A DNA stretch of 64,000 nt from Streptomyces piniterrae (GTDB lineage Bacteria; Actinomycetota; Actinomycetes; Streptomycetales; Streptomycetaceae): positions 1 through 64,000 of the forward strand of contig NZ_SUMB01000012.1 of NCBI RefSeq assembly GCF_005048155.1. Reading direction: 5' to 3'. How positions within the stretch are numbered: the first letter of the stretch is position 1; every line of letters begins with the position of its first letter. This document shows positions 25,646 through 33,960 of the stretch, piece after piece. Made by a program: the position numbers and the translations under genes. The notes under the pieces were generated by a model that was not told the DNA's origin, made no database searches, and worked only from the letters and a program-made list of their open reading frames with translations.

Positions 25646-26710
25646 ATGAATCGGCTGACGATCGCGATGCACCATGTGCGGGCCGCGCTGAGCGGTGCGC
25701 GGCGGCTCGGGATCGACACCGTGCCGCTGCTCCAGACCGCGCGGATCCCGCCGCTGCTGCTCGGCGACGACCGCGCGCGGGTCACCCCCGAGCAGTTCAC
25801 CCGCCTGGTCAAGGCCCTCCACCACGCCACCGACGACGAATTCCTGGGCCTCGGCCCCACACCCAGCCGCCGCGGCACGTTCGCGATGATGTGCCACGCC
25901 TGCCTCGGCTGCCAGGACCTGGGAGCGGCGCTCCACCGGGCGGCGCGCTTCTACGGACTGTTTCCCGGCGGCCCCGAGATGGCGCTCGACACCGTCGCCG
26001 CCGAGGACGGCTCCGACGAGGCGGTCTTCTCGGTGCGCAACGATCTGCGTCCGTACGACGAGGGGAACTTCCTCTCCGAGTGCATCCTGATCATCTGGCA
26101 CCGGCTCTCCAGCTGGCTGATCGGACGGCGCATCCCGCTGCGCTGGGCCCGCTTCGCCTACCCGGCGCCGGCCCACGCCCACGAGTACGACGTCCTCTTC
26201 GGCTGCCCGGTGCACTTCGGCGCGGAGCGCACCGCCGCAGGCTGGGACGCGCGCTGGCTGGCCGCGCCGGTCGTACGGGACGAGGCCGCGCTGACCGCGA
26301 TGCTGTGGCGGGCACCGGCGGATCTGTTGAGCCGGCGCGACTACGGCACGACCGTCGCCGAGCAGGTGCGGCGCGCCCTCGTGCAGGCGCTGCGGGCGGA
26401 GCCGCCGGCGCGGCTGCCGGAGGTGGCCGAGGTCGCGGCCCGGCTGGCGGTGAGCCCGGCGACGCTACGGCGCCGGCTGCAGGCCGAGGGCACCTCGTAC
26501 CAGCGGCTGAAGGACACGGTACGCCGGGACGCGGCGATCTCCTCGCTGGCCGCGGGGCAGGAGCCGATCGCCGAACTGGCGGCGCGGATCGGCTTCTCCG
26601 AGGACACCGCCTTCCACCGGGCCTTCCGCCGCTGGACGGGGACGACGCCGGGCGCGTACCGGCTGACCGGGAACGGCGTCGACGACCGCCATGAGCCGTC
26701 GGGCCGATGA
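25646..26710 (+). CDS. AraC-family regulator, likely of lipid metabolism
   Basis: The 354-aa protein has an N-terminal ligand domain of the ArmA-type AraC subgroup (LGIDTVPLLQTARIPPLLLG, CLGCQDLGAALHRAARFYGL), often found in fatty-acid or long-chain-substrate regulators. The C-terminal double helix-turn-helix (about residues 255-340) includes VAARLAVSPATLRRRLQAEG and IAELAARIGFSEDTAFHRAF. It is divergent from the acyl-CoA synthetase across 215 bases and lies upstream of a lipase, so lipid sensing is a reasonable inference. Its last codons lie in a 16-bp tandem repeat (26701-26748). Confidence 0.88.
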   Translation: MNRLTIAMHHVRAALSGARRLGIDTVPLLQTARIPPLLLGDDRARVTPEQFTRLVKALHHATDDEFLGLGPTPSRRGTFAMMCHACLGCQDLGAALHRAARFYGLFPGGPEMALDTVAAEDGSDEAVFSVRNDLRPYDEGNFLSECILIIWHRLSSWLIGRRIPLRWARFAYPAPAHAHEYDVLFGCPVHFGAERTAAGWDARWLAAPVVRDEAALTAMLWRAPADLLSRRDYGTTVAEQVRRALVQALRAEPPARLPEVAEVAARLAVSPATLRRRLQAEGTSYQRLKDTVRRDAAISSLAAGQEPIAELAARIGFSEDTAFHRAFRRWTGTTPGAYRLTGNGVDDRHEPSGR

Positions 26711-26748
26711 GACCGCGGGCCGATGAGACCGCGGGGCAATGAGACACC
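26701..26748. repeat. 16-bp tandem repeat over the AraC gene stop codon
   Basis: GGGCCGATGAGACCGC is present twice exactly (26701-26716, 26717-26732) and once degenerate (26733-26748). The first copy contains the TGA stop at 26708, and each copy repeats a GATGAGA stop context. Confidence 0.75.
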
Positions 26749-26785
26749 GGGTCAACAAAGCTGAGCGTCCCGGTCAGCCCCTTCC

Positions 26786-26806
26786 TTACTCGCGAGTCAC
26801 TACGGT
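26786..26806 (+). promoter_or_regulatory. Operator-like palindrome and -10 region before the lipase
   Basis: TTACTCGCGAGTCACTACGG holds the perfect palindrome ACTCGCGAGT (26788-26797). A TACGGT -10-like box (26801-26806) follows, 43 bases before the lipase ATG. The layout suits TetR-type repression of the lipase promoter. Confidence 0.45.
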
Positions 26807-26848
26807 CGCCCCAACCACCCCAGCACATGCGTCAGTTGGGAGAGCCGC

Positions 26849-28027
26849 ATGCACCGTCGCTCCGCCGCAATCACCGCACTCACCGCCGTCGCCGCCCTGT
26901 CCCTGTCGCTCGGCCTCACCCGCGCGGGCGCCGCGCCGGCCGGGCCGACCGCGCACGGCAGCCCCGGCGACATCGTGACGTCCGCCCCGACGTCCTTCCA
27001 CCCGCTCCCGGGCCAGCCCACCAACACCCGCGCCTGGCACATCACCTACCGCTCCACCACCGCCAAAGGCACCCCCAACACCGTCTCCGGAACGGTCATC
27101 GTCCCCAAGGACGGCAAGCGGGGACCGCGCCCCCTGATCACCTACGCCGTCGGAACGGTCGGCCTCGGCGACTCCTGCGCGCCCTCGGCCGGCTTCCCCA
27201 AGGGCACGACGATGGAAGCCAACCTCATCCAGCAGCTCACCAACCGCGGCTGGGCGGTCGCGGTCACCGACTACGAAGGGCTGGGCACCCCCGGAGACCA
27301 CACCTACACCGTGGGACGCGCCGAGGGGCAGGCCGTCCTGGACGCCGCCCGCGCCGCGCAGCGGCTGCCCGAAGCCGCCGCGGCCGGCGTCACCGAGGAC
27401 TCCCCGGTCGGCATCATGGGCTACTCCCAGGGCGGCCAGGCCAGCAGCTGGGCTGCCGAGCTGCACGCGGCGTACGCCCCCGAGCTCAAGGTCAAGGGCA
27501 CCGCGACCGGCGGCGTCCCCGCCGACCTGCTGAAGACCGCCGACTTCAACAACGGCAACGCGGGCGCGGGCCTGATCCTGATGGCCGCCATCGGCCAGAA
27601 CGCGGCCTTCCCCGAACTGGACCTGGACAAGTACCTCAACGACAAGGGCCGCCGCTTCGTCGGATTCATGAAGACGAACTGCGTGGCCATCGACGGCGTC
27701 GCGGGAGCCTTCCAGAAGATCTCCGACGTCACGGTCAGGAACCCGCTCCACGAGGCGGACTGGCAGCAGCAGCTGCGCGCCTCCCACCTCGGCACCCGCA
27801 AGCCCGACGCGCCGGTGTACCTCTACCACGGGACCGCCGACGAACTGATCCCCTACTCGGTCGGCAAGCAGCTGCGCGCCGACTGGTGCGGCATCGGCGC
27901 CGACGTCCGGTGGACCTCGCTCCCGCTCGGTGAACACGTCGCCGGCGCGATAGCGGGCTCCGTGCCGGCAGCCAACTGGCTCGCCGACCGTTTCGCCGAA
28001 AAGCCGGCGAACGGAAACTGCGGCTGA
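26849..28027 (+). CDS. Secreted alpha/beta-hydrolase lipase (LIP family)
   Basis: The 392-aa protein has a Sec-type signal peptide (MHRRSAAITALTAVAALSLS, cleavage probably after AGA near residue 29). The mature part resembles secretory triacylglycerol lipases: nucleophile elbow GYSQGG with Ser193, Asp near residue 331 in HGTADELIPYS, and His near residue 362 in LGEHVAG. Cysteines at 110, about 275 and near the end may form disulfides. It is probably extracellular and acts on acylglycerols, fitting the nearby acyl-CoA synthetase. The stop codon starts a tandem duplication (28025-28109), and a strong hairpin follows. Confidence 0.9.
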   Translation: MHRRSAAITALTAVAALSLSLGLTRAGAAPAGPTAHGSPGDIVTSAPTSFHPLPGQPTNTRAWHITYRSTTAKGTPNTVSGTVIVPKDGKRGPRPLITYAVGTVGLGDSCAPSAGFPKGTTMEANLIQQLTNRGWAVAVTDYEGLGTPGDHTYTVGRAEGQAVLDAARAAQRLPEAAAAGVTEDSPVGIMGYSQGGQASSWAAELHAAYAPELKVKGTATGGVPADLLKTADFNNGNAGAGLILMAAIGQNAAFPELDLDKYLNDKGRRFVGFMKTNCVAIDGVAGAFQKISDVTVRNPLHEADWQQQLRASHLGTRKPDAPVYLYHGTADELIPYSVGKQLRADWCGIGADVRWTSLPLGEHVAGAIAGSVPAANWLADRFAEKPANGNCG

Positions 28028-28109
28028 ACCGACAGCACTGACCGCGCGACCCGAAGGGACTGAGCCGACAGCACGGACCGCGCGACCGAAGGGACCGAAC
28101 CGACCGCAC
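28025..28109. repeat. 35/36-bp tandem duplication starting at the lipase stop
   Basis: The unit TGAACCGACAGCACTGACCG plus 16 further bases (28025-28060) is repeated with a few changes (28061-28095), then partly (28096-28109). The first unit begins with the stop codon itself. Confidence 0.75.
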
Positions 28110-28123
28110 ACCGCGCACAGGCC

Positions 28124-28166
28124 GGAGCCCCGGGCCGCCTCGACCGACGAGGTGACCCGGGGCTCC
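28124..28166 (+). terminator. Lipase terminator hairpin
   Basis: A perfect 11-bp stem GGAGCCCCGGG / CCCGGGGCTCC (28124-28134 with 28156-28166) closes a 21-base loop downstream of the lipase. Confidence 0.65.
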
Positions 28167-28287
28167 GCGCACGCCAAACGGGGCCATTCGGGTTCGATCG
28201 AGGGTCCAGTCGGGCGAAAACGCGGCGCGCCGCGCATGGCGTACCCGTCTCGGGGTCTACATCTCCATGTCCCCCTGAGGTTGGAGT

Positions 28288-29499
28288 ATGCCCGTGAGCC
28301 CTGACACCAAGGTCTGGCAGTGCCCCTTCGCCCACACCAACGCCCTGGAATTCGACCCGCTGCTACAGCGGCTGCTGGACGAGGCGCCCATCGCCCGTAT
28401 CCGCATGCCGCACGGCGAGGGCGAAGCATGGCTGGTGACCAGGTACGACGACGTCCGGTTCGTCACCACGGACCGCCGGTTCAGCCGTGCCGCGGGCATC
28501 GGACGTGACCTACCCCGGATGACACCCGCCCCGATCGCCCAGGTGGAGGCGATCAATCTCATGGACCCACCGGAACACAACCGGCTGCGCCGCCTCGTGG
28601 CCAAGGGCTTCACCAACCGCCAGGTGGAGCAGTTGCGCGCCACCACCCAGAGAATCGTGGACGGCTTCTTCGACGAGATGACCGAGCACGGCGCCCCCGC
28701 CGACCTCATCCAGTTCCTCTCCTCGCGGCTGCCCCTCACCACCATCTGTGAGCTGCTGGACATCCCGCCGAACGACCGTCGGCAGTTGCGCGGCTGGGCC
28801 ATGGACATGATGGCGATCGGCGTACCGGACCGCGAAGCGGCCGACGAGGCCAAGAAACAGCTCCGCGCCTACTTCACCGATCTCACCGCCCGGCGGCGGC
28901 GCGATCCGGGCGAGGACCTGCTGAGCAGCCTGGCCACCGCCAGGGACGGCGACGAGCTCCTCGACCCGCAGGAGCTGGCCGTCCTGGGCATGGTGCTGCT
29001 CGTCACGGGCCACGACACCACCACCTACCAGCTCAGCAACATCACCTACACGCTGCTGACGCACCCGGAACAGCTCGCCAAGCTGCGCACCGACCCCGAA
29101 CTGCTCCCCACCGCTCTCGAAGAGCTGCTGCGCTACATCCCCTTCCGGCAGGGCGTGGGCATCGCCCGGGTGGCCACCGAGGACGTCGAGATCGACGGCG
29201 TGACCGTCCGGGAGGGAGACGTGATCCACGTTTCCTACCTCGCCGCCAACCGCGACCCCCAGATGTGGGAGCGGCCCGGCGAACTGGACCTCGAACGCGG
29301 CAGCCCGCACCACATGACGTTCGGCTACGGCACCCATCACTGCCTCGGCTCCCACCTGGCCCGGATGGAACTCCAGGTCGCCATCGGCACGCTCCTCGAC
29401 CGCTTCCCGCGGCTGCGCCTCGCCGTACCCGAGGACGAGATCGACTGGAACACCGGCTCGATCTGGCGCTATCCGCTGGCCCTGCCTGTTGCCTGGTGA
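28288..29499 (+). CDS. Cytochrome P450, CYP158-like
   Basis: The 403-aa enzyme has the I-helix oxygen-binding segment VTGHDTTT (about residues 238-245), the K-helix E-x-x-R (ALEELLRY) and the haem loop FGYGTHHCLG with Cys352. Overall sequence and the partner gene resemble CYP158A2 of S. coelicolor, which couples flaviolin molecules made downstream of RppA. The rppA-like gene begins 52 bases later, so an operon is likely. Expected role: oxidative C-C coupling of flaviolin to dimers or trimers, red-brown pigments thought to protect against UV. ATG 28288 has GGTTGGAG upstream. Confidence 0.9.
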   Translation: MPVSPDTKVWQCPFAHTNALEFDPLLQRLLDEAPIARIRMPHGEGEAWLVTRYDDVRFVTTDRRFSRAAGIGRDLPRMTPAPIAQVEAINLMDPPEHNRLRRLVAKGFTNRQVEQLRATTQRIVDGFFDEMTEHGAPADLIQFLSSRLPLTTICELLDIPPNDRRQLRGWAMDMMAIGVPDREAADEAKKQLRAYFTDLTARRRRDPGEDLLSSLATARDGDELLDPQELAVLGMVLLVTGHDTTTYQLSNITYTLLTHPEQLAKLRTDPELLPTALEELLRYIPFRQGVGIARVATEDVEIDGVTVREGDVIHVSYLAANRDPQMWERPGELDLERGSPHHMTFGYGTHHCLGSHLARMELQVAIGTLLDRFPRLRLAVPEDEIDWNTGSIWRYPLALPVAW

Positions 29500-29551
29500 G
29501 GCCTGCGCATCCGACGACGTACGCCGACTGGACCCTTGGAGGGAACCAGCC

Positions 29552-30712
29552 ATGACAACGTTGTGCAGACCGGCCATCGCCGTGCCCGAACACATCATCA
29601 CCCTCGAAGAGACGCTGGAACTCGCTCGCTCGCTGCATGGGCAACACCAGCAACTCGGCCTGGTTCTGCGGCTCATCGAGAACACCGGAGTGCGCACCCG
29701 CCATCTCGTCCAGCCCATCGACGCGACGCTGCGCCACCCCGGCTTCGAGAAACGCAACGCCCTCTACACCGCGGAGGCCAAGGAGCGGGTGCCGGACGTG
29801 GTGCGCAGAGCGCTGGCACACGGCGAAGTCACCGCCGAGGAGATCGATCTGCTGATCTACGTCTCCTGCACCGGCTTCATGATGCCGTCGATGACCGCAT
29901 GGATGATCAACGAGCTGGGCTTCCGCACCGACACCCGGCAACTGCCGATCGCCCAGCTCGGCTGCGCCGCGGGCGGCGCCGCGATCAACCGGGCGCATGA
30001 CTTCTGCCGCGCCTACCCCGAGGCCAATGTGCTCATCGTGGCCTGCGAGTTCTGTTCGCTGTGCTACCAGCCCACCGACCTGGGCGTGGGATCGCTGCTG
30101 TCCAACGGGCTGTTCGGCGATGCGATAGCCGCGGCCGTGGTGCGCGGCAAGGGCGGCAGCGGCATATGGCTGGAGCGCAACGGCTCCCATCTGGTGCCGG
30201 ACACCGAGGACTGGATCTCCTACGCGGTCCGCGACACCGGCTTCCACTTCCTTCTGGACAAACGCGTGCCCGGCACGATGGAAATGCTCGCCCCGGCCCT
30301 GCGCACACTCGCCGAACAGCACCGCTGGGACGTCACGGACCTGGACTTCTACATCGTGCACGCCGGCGGGCCGCGCATCCTCGACGACCTCTCCCGGTTC
30401 CTGTCCCTCCCACCGGAGACCTTCCGGTTCAGCCGGGCGACGCTCACCGAAAACGGCAATATCGCCAGTGCGGTGGTCTTCGACGCGCTGAACCGGCTCT
30501 TCGAGGAGGGCAAGATCTCCGCCCCGGGCACCGGCCTGATCGCCGGGTTCGGCCCGGGGATCACCGCGGAGATGGTGCTCGGCCGCTGGACCGCGCCCCC
30601 GCAGGAGCACGGTGCACCGCCCGACGCCGCCCGCTTCGCCCCCGTCGGCAGGACATCCACCGAACCCGTGGGCAAACCCACCGACCGACCGGCGGCCGCA
30701 CCCGCCCGGTGA
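29552..30712 (+). CDS. rppA: Type III polyketide synthase, 1,3,6,8-tetrahydroxynaphthalene synthase
   Basis: The 386-aa chalcone-synthase-like enzyme condenses five malonyl-CoA. The catalytic triad is in the reference positions: Cys138 (IAQLGCAAGG), His270 (FYIVHAGG) and Asn303 (LTENGN). Cys106 (YVSCTGF), which shapes starter selection in bacterial THN synthases, is also present. A proline/alanine-rich C-terminal tail of about 35 residues extends past the fold. ATG 29552 has GGAGGG upstream. It forms an operon with the P450 and ends at a 16-bp hairpin. Product THN oxidises spontaneously to flaviolin. Confidence 0.94.
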   Translation: MTTLCRPAIAVPEHIITLEETLELARSLHGQHQQLGLVLRLIENTGVRTRHLVQPIDATLRHPGFEKRNALYTAEAKERVPDVVRRALAHGEVTAEEIDLLIYVSCTGFMMPSMTAWMINELGFRTDTRQLPIAQLGCAAGGAAINRAHDFCRAYPEANVLIVACEFCSLCYQPTDLGVGSLLSNGLFGDAIAAAVVRGKGGSGIWLERNGSHLVPDTEDWISYAVRDTGFHFLLDKRVPGTMEMLAPALRTLAEQHRWDVTDLDFYIVHAGGPRILDDLSRFLSLPPETFRFSRATLTENGNIASAVVFDALNRLFEEGKISAPGTGLIAGFGPGITAEMVLGRWTAPPQEHGAPPDAARFAPVGRTSTEPVGKPTDRPAAAPAR

Positions 30713-30751
30713 GACACCCCGGCGCCCCGGGGAGCGACCGCGTATCCCTCT

Positions 30752-30789
30752 GGCCGGTGGCGCGTGGCACAGACCACGCGCCACCGGCC
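30752..30789 (+). terminator. rppA terminator hairpin
   Basis: A perfect 16-bp stem GGCCGGTGGCGCGTGG / CCACGCGCCACCGGCC with a 6-base loop lies 39 bases after the rppA stop. Confidence 0.85.
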
Positions 30790-30820
30790 GCGTCCGTGAC
30801 CCGACTTGCGCGGTCGGATC

Positions 30821-30938
30821 ACCCGGAGACGCAGTCACGCGGAGACGGATCACCGGGGACGGCTCACCCGGAGACATCTCACTGGAGACGGCTCGCCCGG
30901 AGACGTCTCGCCTGAGACGGCTCACCCGGAGACGGATC
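30821..30938. repeat. Minisatellite of eight 14-16-bp units
   Basis: Eight consecutive units of the form ACCCGGAGACGGCTC vary at a few positions. They are followed by two copies of GCGGG(C/A)ATATCGCC. The array sits between two terminator-like hairpins in the rppA-peroxidase intergenic region and is probably non-coding. Confidence 0.8.
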
Positions 30939-31004
30939 ATCCGGCGGGCATATCGCCAGCGGGAATATCGCCCAGCGCCCCCGCGTTGTGGCCTGCAAGG
31001 GGCC

Positions 31005-31052
31005 TTCGCGTCCCCTAGGGGATCTGTTCGAACAACCCCTAGGGGACGCGAA
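31005..31052. terminator. 17-bp perfect hairpin between convergent genes
   Basis: TTCGCGTCCCCTAGGGG (31005-31021) pairs perfectly with CCCCTAGGGGACGCGAA (31036-31052). The 14-base loop contains the palindrome GTTCGAAC. It lies 16 bases past the peroxidase stop (minus strand), so it probably terminates that gene. Confidence 0.7.
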
Positions 31053-31068
31053 CCCCCGCCGCCTCAGG

Positions 31069-32325
31069 TCACCGCTTCCGCAGCAGCGACCTCCCGAGAT
31101 AGTCGTGCTCGTCCTCCACCCCGGGCAGTACGTAGAAATAGCCGCCGCCGAACGGTGTGACGAATTCGGACAGCGGCTCGTCCTCCAGCCGCCGCTGCAC
31201 GGTGGCGAACTGCCGCTCCACGTCCTGCTGGTAGGCGCAGAACACCAGCCCCAGGTTCATCCGCCCCTCTTCGTCGAACCCGTTGTCGAAGTTGTAACTC
31301 CGCCGGTAGAGGCGGGAGTTGTCGGTCTCTTGGGTGCGCGGGTTGGCGAGGCGGATATGCGCGTTGAGCGGGATCTTCTCCCCGTGCGGGTCGTTGCTGA
31401 AGTCCGGCGTGTCCGATTCCTTCGTGCCGCTCAGGGGCGCCCCGCTCGACTTGTGCCGCCCGAAGATCTTCTCCTGGTCGGAGATCGGGAGCTGGTCCCA
31501 CTTCTCGACGTCGAACCGGATCAGCCGCACCACCTGATAGCAGCCGCCCAGCGCCCACTTCGGCTCCCCGCACGGCGGCGTCACCCACATCAGCCGGTCC
31601 ATCTCCTCGGACGAGCCGGTGTCCGGGTTCTGGAGCCCGTCCTTGAAGCCGAGGAAGACCCGTCCCGGCCCCGAGGGCCGCGACGGATTGATGTAAGCGT
31701 TCCGTCGCCAGCGCGGCCGGAGCATGCCGTCGGTCGTCCGCGCCAGGTCGCGGACGACATGCACCACGGCGTCCGGATAGTTCGCGCAGATCTGCAGCGA
31801 CAGGTCGCCGTGGCAGAGCGAAGGAGTCAGCCGGTCGTTGGGGAACTGCGGCATCGCCTTCAGGTGCCGGGGCCGGTGCGCGGAGAGGTCGAAGCGGTCG
31901 TCGAAGAGCGACGCCCCCACGCCCAGCGTGATGGTGAGCAGGTCGGTGGTGGGCCCGTCCTCCTGGTGCCTGGACTTGGCCACGCCGCTCACCATCTTGC
32001 GGGACCGCGACGTGATCTCCTTGAACAGCTCCTTGAGCTCCTTGCGGTCCTCCGCCAGTACATCGAACGAGAGGAAGGAGGCGTGGCGCTGCTGCTTCGT
32101 CACGACGCCGGCCTGATGCTCCCCGTGGAAGGGGACCCGCTTGGGCCGGACCTTTCCGTCGTCCCGCCTTCTGTCGCCGCTCGTTTCCGGCTGAGCGGCG
32201 TACGCGTCCCCGCCGACCCCACCCGCGGCCGCCACCCCCGCGATGCCCGCCGCGCACCTGAGGAATCCCCTGCGCCCTGCGTCCCCCGTGAGATCTCGGC
32301 TCCCGCCGGTCCGATCACGTGTCAT
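31069..32325 (-). CDS. efeB: Tat-exported Dyp-type peroxidase (EfeB-like)
   Basis: The 418-aa haem peroxidase has a twin-arginine signal (GDAGRRGFLRCAAGIAG, about residues 13-30) and a hydrophobic stretch ending near AYAAQ, so it should be exported folded. The Dyp family motif GFKDG (about 226-230, distal Asp229) and the C-terminal haem-pocket segments NPRTQETDNSRLYRR and GLVFCAYQQD identify it as EfeB/YcdB type. EfeB usually works with the ferrous transporter EfeUO, but neither is here, so it may act as a stand-alone peroxidase or deferrochelatase. ATG 32325 is chosen because the Tat motif then sits at the normal distance. The upstream region carries a 15-base direct repeat. Confidence 0.9.
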   Translation of the reverse strand: MTRDRTGGSRDLTGDAGRRGFLRCAAGIAGVAAAGGVGGDAYAAQPETSGDRRRDDGKVRPKRVPFHGEHQAGVVTKQQRHASFLSFDVLAEDRKELKELFKEITSRSRKMVSGVAKSRHQEDGPTTDLLTITLGVGASLFDDRFDLSAHRPRHLKAMPQFPNDRLTPSLCHGDLSLQICANYPDAVVHVVRDLARTTDGMLRPRWRRNAYINPSRPSGPGRVFLGFKDGLQNPDTGSSEEMDRLMWVTPPCGEPKWALGGCYQVVRLIRFDVEKWDQLPISDQEKIFGRHKSSGAPLSGTKESDTPDFSNDPHGEKIPLNAHIRLANPRTQETDNSRLYRRSYNFDNGFDEEGRMNLGLVFCAYQQDVERQFATVQRRLEDEPLSEFVTPFGGGYFYVLPGVEDEHDYLGRSLLRKR

Positions 32326-32363
32326 CGTCCTGCCATCCCTAGCTGTGTCATCCGGTAGCCGTT

Positions 32364-32398
32364 CGTCGCACATACCTGGGCTGCGTCGCACATACCTG
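32364..32398 (-). promoter_or_regulatory. Direct repeat upstream of the peroxidase
   Basis: CGTCGCACATACCTG occurs at 32364-32378 and 32384-32398, spaced 20 bases (two helical turns), 39-73 bases before the start codon. This suggests two side-by-side regulator sites. The rest of 32326-32671 holds no recognised gene; TACGTACGTA lies near 32410. Confidence 0.45.
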
Positions 32399-32671
32399 AG
32401 GGATGGTTTACGTACGTACGGCATTGGCCGGGGCCGACACGGCGCCCCGCGGCCCGATGTCACGCGTGAGTGCGCCGAGAGGTCCGCCGATCGGCCCCGG
32501 GCCCCGCCACGGATGGCCCAGGCGGACCCGGCAGCACGCGACACCGCCCGGCCGCGCTCCTATCGTCGGCCCTGTGGCCTGCGCGAACACCGGCGAGGCC
32601 GCCCGTCCTGAGCCCCCGTCACCCTCCCCGCGAGGACCCGCCCCCGCCCGACAAGCCCATGGACCCCACAC

Positions 32672-32896
32672 ATGAGCACCTCCGCCTCTCCCGACCCGCC
32701 GGGTGTCCCGCTGCGTATCGACCGGGGCAGCGCCGAGCCCGAGGAACTCGCCGCGCTCACCGTCATCCTGTGCGCCGCGCACCTCTTCCGGGCAAGCGCC
32801 GCCACCGACCACCGCCGCAAGCATCGCGCCGTGCACGACATGAGGGGCCACCCGGTCCGCACCGCATGTTGGTCCGGCTGCTGGAGCTGCGCCTGA
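32672..32896 (+). CDS. Acyl-CoA carboxylase epsilon-subunit-like protein, probably degenerate
   Basis: The 74-aa product contains RIDRGSAEPEELAALTVILC, the signature of actinobacterial acyl-CoA carboxylase epsilon subunits (AccE/PccE), which stabilise the beta subunit. The usual C-terminal W...PRSW end is absent; here it runs HPVRTACWSGCWSCA. No beta-subunit gene is adjacent, though epsilon genes normally follow one. It may be a displaced and decaying copy. Confidence 0.55.
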   Translation: MSTSASPDPPGVPLRIDRGSAEPEELAALTVILCAAHLFRASAATDHRRKHRAVHDMRGHPVRTACWSGCWSCA

Positions 32897-32908
32897 GCGG
32901 GGCGGTCC

Positions 32909-32942
32909 GCTTGCCTTCATCAAGCGCTTGCCTTCATCAAGC
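32909..32942. promoter_or_regulatory. Two tandem 17-bp palindromic units
   Basis: GCTTGCCTTCATCAAGC occurs twice end to end. Each unit is itself an inverted repeat (GCTTG / CAAGC around CCTTCAT). The position, 130 bases before the phosphatase gene, suggests paired operator sites. Confidence 0.45.
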
Positions 32943-33071
32943 GAAAGGCAAACCGCGGAAATATGATGAATGCGGAAAAGGGCCGGATGCCCAGGTCAGG
33001 AGGCCAGGACGGAATGCCGCGCGGAGCGTACCCCGCAGTGGCCCATGAACCGATGCACTTTGGAGCGGTCC

Positions 33072-33905
33072 ATGCTTCGGCGTCGTCCCCCGCGGTCGGC
33101 GAGCGCAGACGACCTGCTGTCCACGCTCGGGCGGTTGACCGCTCAAGCGAGGGAAGGAGCTGAGCTCCAGCAGGCACGGGTGGAACTCGCCGAGGCGTTG
33201 CAGCGCGAGATGCTTCCCGCGACCCTGCCGGAAGCGCCCGGACTGCGGGCCGCCGCGACCTACGCACCCGCCCGGCACGGTCTGGACATCGGCGGCGACT
33301 GGTTCGACGGCTTCCCGCTGGCGGACGGCTCGCTCGCGTACTGCATCGGCGATGTCCAGGGCCACGACGTCGAGGCGGCCGCCTTCATGGGGCAGATCCG
33401 GCTCGCCCTGCGCGCCGTGGCCACCGGCGCCGCCGACCCGGGCGAGGTGCTCAGCAGGGCCAACGACCTGCTCCTCTCCGTGGACTGCGGCCTCTTCGCG
33501 ACCTGTACGTTCCTCCGCTTCGACCCGGTCACCTGGGAGCTGACCAGCGCCCGCGCCGGCCACGTACCCGGGCTCTGGGCCACCGCCGACGGCCGGTTCG
33601 GCCTCGCCGAGGACGCCGGCGGCCTGCCGCTGGGCATCATGCCGGCGGAGTCGTACCCGGTGACCCGCCGCAGGCTCACCAAGGCCGGGGTGTTCGTGCT
33701 GCTCACCGACGGGGTGGTCGAAGGCCCGTCGTTCCCGATCGAGGTGGGCCTGGCGAAGGTGGCCCGGCTGGTCAGTGACACCGTCGGCGCAGAACCGGCC
33801 GACGTGGCCGCCGGGGTGATGAGCGTCGCCGAGTTCACCGGCCACCAGGACGACGCCGCGGTGATCGTGCTGTGCCACGACGCCGCGGAGGACAGGCACG
33901 GGTGA
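33072..33905 (+). CDS. PP2C-type serine phosphatase (RsbU/SpoIIE)
   Basis: The 277-aa protein is almost only a SpoIIE phosphatase domain. It has an N-terminal linker helix (LLSTLGRLTAQAREGAELQQ) and LQREMLPATLP, then metal-binding motifs GGDWFDGF, IGDVQGHDVEAA, LLTDGVVEG and the final QDDAAVIVL. Such enzymes dephosphorylate anti-sigma-factor antagonists. No sensor domain is fused; the MASE1 membrane protein encoded 55 bases downstream may supply the signal. ATG 33072 is the likely start, though the frame is open from 32970. Confidence 0.85.
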   Translation: MLRRRPPRSASADDLLSTLGRLTAQAREGAELQQARVELAEALQREMLPATLPEAPGLRAAATYAPARHGLDIGGDWFDGFPLADGSLAYCIGDVQGHDVEAAAFMGQIRLALRAVATGAADPGEVLSRANDLLLSVDCGLFATCTFLRFDPVTWELTSARAGHVPGLWATADGRFGLAEDAGGLPLGIMPAESYPVTRRRLTKAGVFVLLTDGVVEGPSFPIEVGLAKVARLVSDTVGAEPADVAAGVMSVAEFTGHQDDAAVIVLCHDAAEDRHG

Positions 33906-33960
33906 AGCGCGGACGCGGGCGCGCGTGTCGTGAACGGCACCGGGACATCGGCGTTGTCTG

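Noticed and set aside
28186-28204. tRNA-like GGTTCGATCG segment
   Set aside because: No acceptor stem or anticodon arm can be folded around it.
30821-30938. CRISPR array
   Set aside because: Units are contiguous 14-16-bp repeats without spacers and no cas gene is present.
30806-31018. Small repetitive protein encoded by the minisatellite
   Set aside because: It lies between two terminators, has no ribosome site and consists only of repeat-derived Arg/Thr/Gly residues.
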